From positions 1 to 45,064 of the forward strand of contig JAFQCM010000076.1 in NCBI GenBank assembly GCA_017399445.1: a DNA stretch of 45,064 nt. Reading direction: 5' to 3'. The notes beneath the pieces are model-generated. The model was not told where the DNA came from and ran no database searches. It saw only the letters and a list, made by a program, of their open reading frames with translations. Below, one piece after another: positions 42,551 to 45,064 of the stretch. Numbering within the stretch: the first letter of the stretch is position 1; every line of letters begins with the position of its first letter. A program made the position numbers and the translations under genes. This stretch comes from Lachnospiraceae bacterium. GTDB taxonomy: Bacteria; Bacillota; Clostridia; Lachnospirales; Lachnospiraceae.

Positions 42551-43608
42551 TTTTGAAATACCTCATCCTCATAAAGAATCTTCTTAGCAAGTTCTCTATA
42601 TTTTTCCTCATGAATATACGTATGTCTATATGGTTTAATCGATGGTGCTAAATCTATTGCTTTTACAAAATCCTCTCTTCTAAGTCCTAAAGTACTAACA
42701 TACTCAAAAAAACCAGTATCAGTAAAAATTCGATGAATTCTCTTATACCTGTGATTTTGCACTAGACTCATTAAATAAGTTGCTGTCCCCACCTGTATTC
42801 CATGAAGCTGTGGTTCTGTCAAAATCTTATCCAATGCATGAGAAATTAAATGTTCACTTCCACTAGAAGGTGCACTGTTTCCCGCTATTTCGTTGGCAAT
42901 TCCACTCATTGCCAACGAGTCCACTAATTCCCTTAAGAACCAGTCATCTTTAATACTATTGCTTTCAAAGGAAGTCCTCACAAAACTATTTACCGCCTTT
43001 TTGGCAATCATCATAGCAAAGTCATTTAAAGTATCATATCCCTGCTGGTCTTCGTATACCCAGTCATATAAAGCAGTAATTTTAGATACCAAATCCCCGA
43101 TACCAGAATAGATAAACTTATCTGGTGCACTTTTAATCACATCCGTATCTACAATAATACCATATGCCAGTCTTGCAGGTACAGAAGTTCTCTTTCCCTC
43201 TACTAAAAGAGATGCACTAGAACTAGAAAACCCATCACTGGAAGCTGATGTAGGAACACTAATAAAGGGCATTTTCCGCAAGTATGCTGCATATTTCGCC
43301 ACATCAATCACTTTTCCGCCTCCAATTCCTAATACCGCTTGAGTTTTTGTATCTATTCCAAAGGCAAGTTCAACAATATCATTAATATCGGTAGAATCCA
43401 GTTCTCTATAGTCCAATAAGGCAATGTCATGCTTTTTTAAAGATTCCATTACCATAGAACCAAACATGTCAATTAATCCATTTCCAAAGAATACAACTAC
43501 GCTGTGAAACTCATTTTCTTTTAAATACTTTCCCACTTCTTTTAAAGTTCCATTACCCACCTTTAGAATAGAAGGAATAGAAATTCTGCTTCCAATTACA
43601 TTTTTCAT
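42535..43608 (-). CDS. egsA: sn-glycerol-1-phosphate dehydrogenase (EgsA/AraM family)
   Basis: This 357-residue member of the metal-dependent alcohol/glycerol dehydrogenase superfamily is of the EgsA/AraM type, which reduces dihydroxyacetone phosphate to sn-glycerol-1-phosphate with NAD(P)H. The nucleotide-binding motif is VLGIGGGKVIDVAKYAAYL (about 92-110), followed by ISVPTSASSDGFSSSSASL, and metal ligands in GIGDLVSKITALYDW, GSEHLISHALDK and PQLHGIQVG. In Bacillus this activity feeds heptaprenylglyceryl phosphate synthesis; the role here is unknown. AAAGGGA precedes ATG 43608. A glycerol dehydrogenase-like activity is the alternative. Confidence 0.85.
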   Translation of the reverse strand: MKNVIGSRISIPSILKVGNGTLKEVGKYLKENEFHSVVVFFGNGLIDMFGSMVMESLKKHDIALLDYRELDSTDINDIVELAFGIDTKTQAVLGIGGGKVIDVAKYAAYLRKMPFISVPTSASSDGFSSSSASLLVEGKRTSVPARLAYGIIVDTDVIKSAPDKFIYSGIGDLVSKITALYDWVYEDQQGYDTLNDFAMMIAKKAVNSFVRTSFESNSIKDDWFLRELVDSLAMSGIANEIAGNSAPSSGSEHLISHALDKILTEPQLHGIQVGTATYLMSLVQNHRYKRIHRIFTDTGFFEYVSTLGLRREDFVKAIDLAPSIKPYRHTYIHEEKYRELAKKILYEDEVFQKIFGC

Positions 43609-43637
43609 AGGATTCCCTTTCCATACAATGTGATATT

Positions 43638-43910
43638 TTATGGCTTTTCTGTCATACCTTCCATAATAGCAGCCATAACCTTATCATCTCTTGCCTGATT
43701 AATTTTATTCAACACATCTTCTGCATAGCTTGTTGTAGGTTCTTTTTTCTTTTCTTCTACTTTTTCTTCCTTACTTTCATTTTCCAAAGGAAGATACATT
43801 TCATTTCCTTCTTCCCCAATAATATTTTTCTTTTCTTCATAGTTACAATTATACCATTTTACAATATTCTTCTGTTCTTTCCTATTACGGATATCAATTA
43901 AATCTTCCAT
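43638..43910 (-). CDS. 90-residue highly charged protein of unknown function
   Basis: The protein is strongly charged (runs of Glu and Lys in the middle, KVEEKKKEPTTSYAEDVLNK), with a C-terminal helix ending MAAIMEGMTEKP. It has no signal peptide or membrane segment, and the middle part is probably disordered. No family recognised. GGAG lies 8 bases before ATG 43910; the in-frame extension upstream is rejected. It lies 33 bases after the Hpt gene and 29 bases before egsA, so the three probably share a transcript. Confidence 0.65.
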   Translation of the reverse strand: MEDLIDIRNRKEQKNIVKWYNCNYEEKKNIIGEEGNEMYLPLENESKEEKVEEKKKEPTTSYAEDVLNKINQARDDKVMAAIMEGMTEKP

Positions 43911-43943
43911 TACCCTCACTCCTTTGTTCTTATCCACAACACA

Positions 43944-44351
43944 CTATTGATAACTTTTTTCCAGAAATTCTATTTGCTCTGCTTCTGACTTACTCTTACA
44001 AAAAGCAGTAAGTTTTTGCAATAAAACAAGATATTCATTTAATAGTGCATCTGTTTTTTCGTGTATTAAATCAATCTTTTTTTCTTTTCCTGCAAATTCC
44101 ATTTCTTTTGCACGTTCTGCCAGTTCCAGTGCCCCAATGGTATTGGCAGAACTTTTCAATCCATGAACTGCAACAATATAATCCTTCCAATTCGCTTCCT
44201 TATACAGCTGTTTAATTAAAGGAAGCCTCTTTCTTCCTTCTTCAATAAAAACAGCTATGATTCCCAAATATAACTCACCATTGTTATCGCAGTTTTCCAT
44301 CCCCTTGCCAATAATAATCTGTGGCGGAAAAAGATTTTTCTCCTCTTTCAC
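43944..44351 (-). CDS. orphan histidine-containing phosphotransfer (Hpt) protein
   Basis: This 135-residue four-helix Hpt domain has the phospho-accepting His63 in AVHGLKSSANTIGALEL. Hpt proteins shuttle phosphate between response-regulator receivers in multistep phosphorelays. No hybrid kinase or response regulator is encoded nearby, so its partners lie elsewhere. The start is GTG 44351, with GGGGGAG five bases upstream. It heads a likely three-gene transcript from the promoter at 44397-44425. Confidence 0.88.
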   Translation of the reverse strand: MKEEKNLFPPQIIIGKGMENCDNNGELYLGIIAVFIEEGRKRLPLIKQLYKEANWKDYIVAVHGLKSSANTIGALELAERAKEMEFAGKEKKIDLIHEKTDALLNEYLVLLQKLTAFCKSKSEAEQIEFLEKSYQ

Positions 44352-44396
44352 ACAAACTCCCCCTTAGTAATATTTCTAACCTCATATGGTGTATAA

Positions 44397-44425
44397 ATTA
44401 TATCATATCAAATTCTTTTTTGCAA
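44397..44425 (-). promoter_or_regulatory. sigma-A promoter of the Hpt operon
   Basis: TTGCAA (44420-44425) and consensus TATAAT (44397-44402) on the minus strand with a 17-base spacer, about 45 bases before the GTG start. Confidence 0.75.
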
Positions 44426-44495
44426 TTTGCATAGAGAAATTAATATTTTTTTTGCTTTTTTCTTACACATTTACCATATTTCTTCTAAATATAAC

Positions 44496-45064
44496 CTATT
44501 TCATACCACTGACACGGGGATAGTATTCTTTTGGAATGTAACCTCTGATAAAAATTCCATCTGCTCCATACTCTTCTTCTAGCAGACTTCCATATTTCCG
44601 TACTAACTGAATTACAGAAGTCTCTGCATACGGAACCACTCTTTCTACATACATTTGTCTGGATTGAAGATATTCCTGAATCAGTTCTTTAATTTCTCCA
44701 AATCCCTTTCCTGTTTTTGCGGAAATTGCTAATACTTTTTTAGCATGAGTATCTTTTAACTCTTTTTCATTTTCTTTTATCTCTGGTTTATCTGTTTTAT
44801 TAAATAAGGTGTAAATTGGTTTCCCAGTTACTTCTAAGGATTCCAGAGTCTGGTATACAGTTTCCATCTGGGATTCCATTTGTTCATTAGAAGCATCCAC
44901 CACATGGAAAATTAAGTCTGCATATTTCGCTTCTTCCAATGTACTTTTAAAAGCTTCCACCAAATGATGCGGAAGCTTCCGAATAAACCCTACCGTATCG
45001 GTAATTAATACCTGTTCCTTATTTTCCAACTCCAACACTCTGGTGGTGGGATCCAGGGTAGCAA
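44496..45064 (-). CDS. hflX: GTPase HflX, 5' end beyond window
   Basis: The C-terminal 188 residues of HflX, a ribosome-associated GTPase that splits stalled or stress-damaged 70S ribosomes, are present. Visible motifs are ATLDPTTRVLEL (switch I), ITDTVGFIRKLPHHLVEAFK (G3, with the DTVGFI signature of HflX), LFNKTD (G4) and AISAKTGKG (G5), then a C-terminal domain ending RGYIPKEYYPR. The frame is open to the window edge and the P-loop lies outside, so the gene is truncated only by the window. It is the next gene upstream of the Hpt operon, with 144 AT-rich bases between. Confidence 0.95.
   Translation of the reverse strand, partial: ATLDPTTRVLELENKEQVLITDTVGFIRKLPHHLVEAFKSTLEEAKYADLIFHVVDASNEQMESQMETVYQTLESLEVTGKPIYTLFNKTDKPEIKENEKELKDTHAKKVLAISAKTGKGFGEIKELIQEYLQSRQMYVERVVPYAETSVIQLVRKYGSLLEEEYGADGIFIRGYIPKEYYPRVSGMK

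Overview
This window looks like a chromosomal segment from a low-GC, strictly anaerobic Firmicute, most likely a gut Lachnospiraceae-type clostridium. The AT-rich intergenic DNA, strong AGGAGG-type ribosome binding sites, textbook sigma-A promoters with 17-base spacers, the dnaG-rpoD-trmK-nif3 block and an oxygen-sensitive hybrid cluster protein under a Crp/Fnr regulator all point that way. The organism call is an inference from gene content and style, not a database match. No phage, transposase, CRISPR array or antibiotic-resistance cassette was seen; this is mostly core metabolism with small accessory islands.

Layout. 1-480: 3'-truncated TetR regulator with its own promoter and operator-like repeats. 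0.9-4.1 kb: hcp plus an iron-sulfur protein, divergent from a Crp/Fnr regulator, with a strong palindrome between them. 4.2-7.4 kb: nadA-nadB-nadC, making quinolinate and nicotinate mononucleotide from aspartate, under a promoter covered by a NiaR-like palindrome. 7.5-9.8 kb: polar amino-acid ABC importer. 9.9-10.0 kb: a folded repeat element. 10.1-13.8 kb: an acidic-tailed membrane protein, PcrA helicase, a DUF1836 protein and a TrpR-like regulator. 14-17.5 kb: PHP hydrolase, an orphan substrate-binding lipoprotein, a HAD phosphatase and two small proteins.

17.6-23.2 kb: uvrB-uvrA-maf, with a LexA box beside the uvrB promoter. 23.4-24.5 kb: an AlkD-like protein followed by a 72-residue protein and a 21-codon reading frame. 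24.8-30.2 kb: one tightly packed array, pyrB-pyrI-folC-folE-HD protein-folP-folBK, linking pyrimidine and folate synthesis, preceded by competing hairpins that look like an attenuator. 30.3-37.6 kb: nitroreductase, RNase P RNA, and the dnaG-rpoD-trmK-nif3-nucleoside kinase block. 37.8-38.8 kb: lrgAB. 38.9-39.3 kb: a gene split by a frameshift at a run of seven A. 39.3-41.5 kb: two COG0523 (CobW-type) GTPases, one with a long His/Asp/Cys repeat, the other fused to a DUF1980-like domain. 41.6-42.5 kb: a second repeat element and two divergent tRNA-Leu genes, one with the unusual anticodon AAG. 42.5-45 kb: glycerol-1-phosphate dehydrogenase, an unknown protein, an orphan Hpt protein and a truncated hflX.

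Most unusual points: the tRNA-Leu(AAG), the HD protein in the folate array (a candidate for the missing dihydroneopterin triphosphate dephosphorylation step), the pyrB leader, the COG0523 pair, the A7 frameshift, and a palindromic repeat family shared by 3.3, 10.0 and 41.7 kb. Nothing here amounts to a clearly new defence or mobile system.
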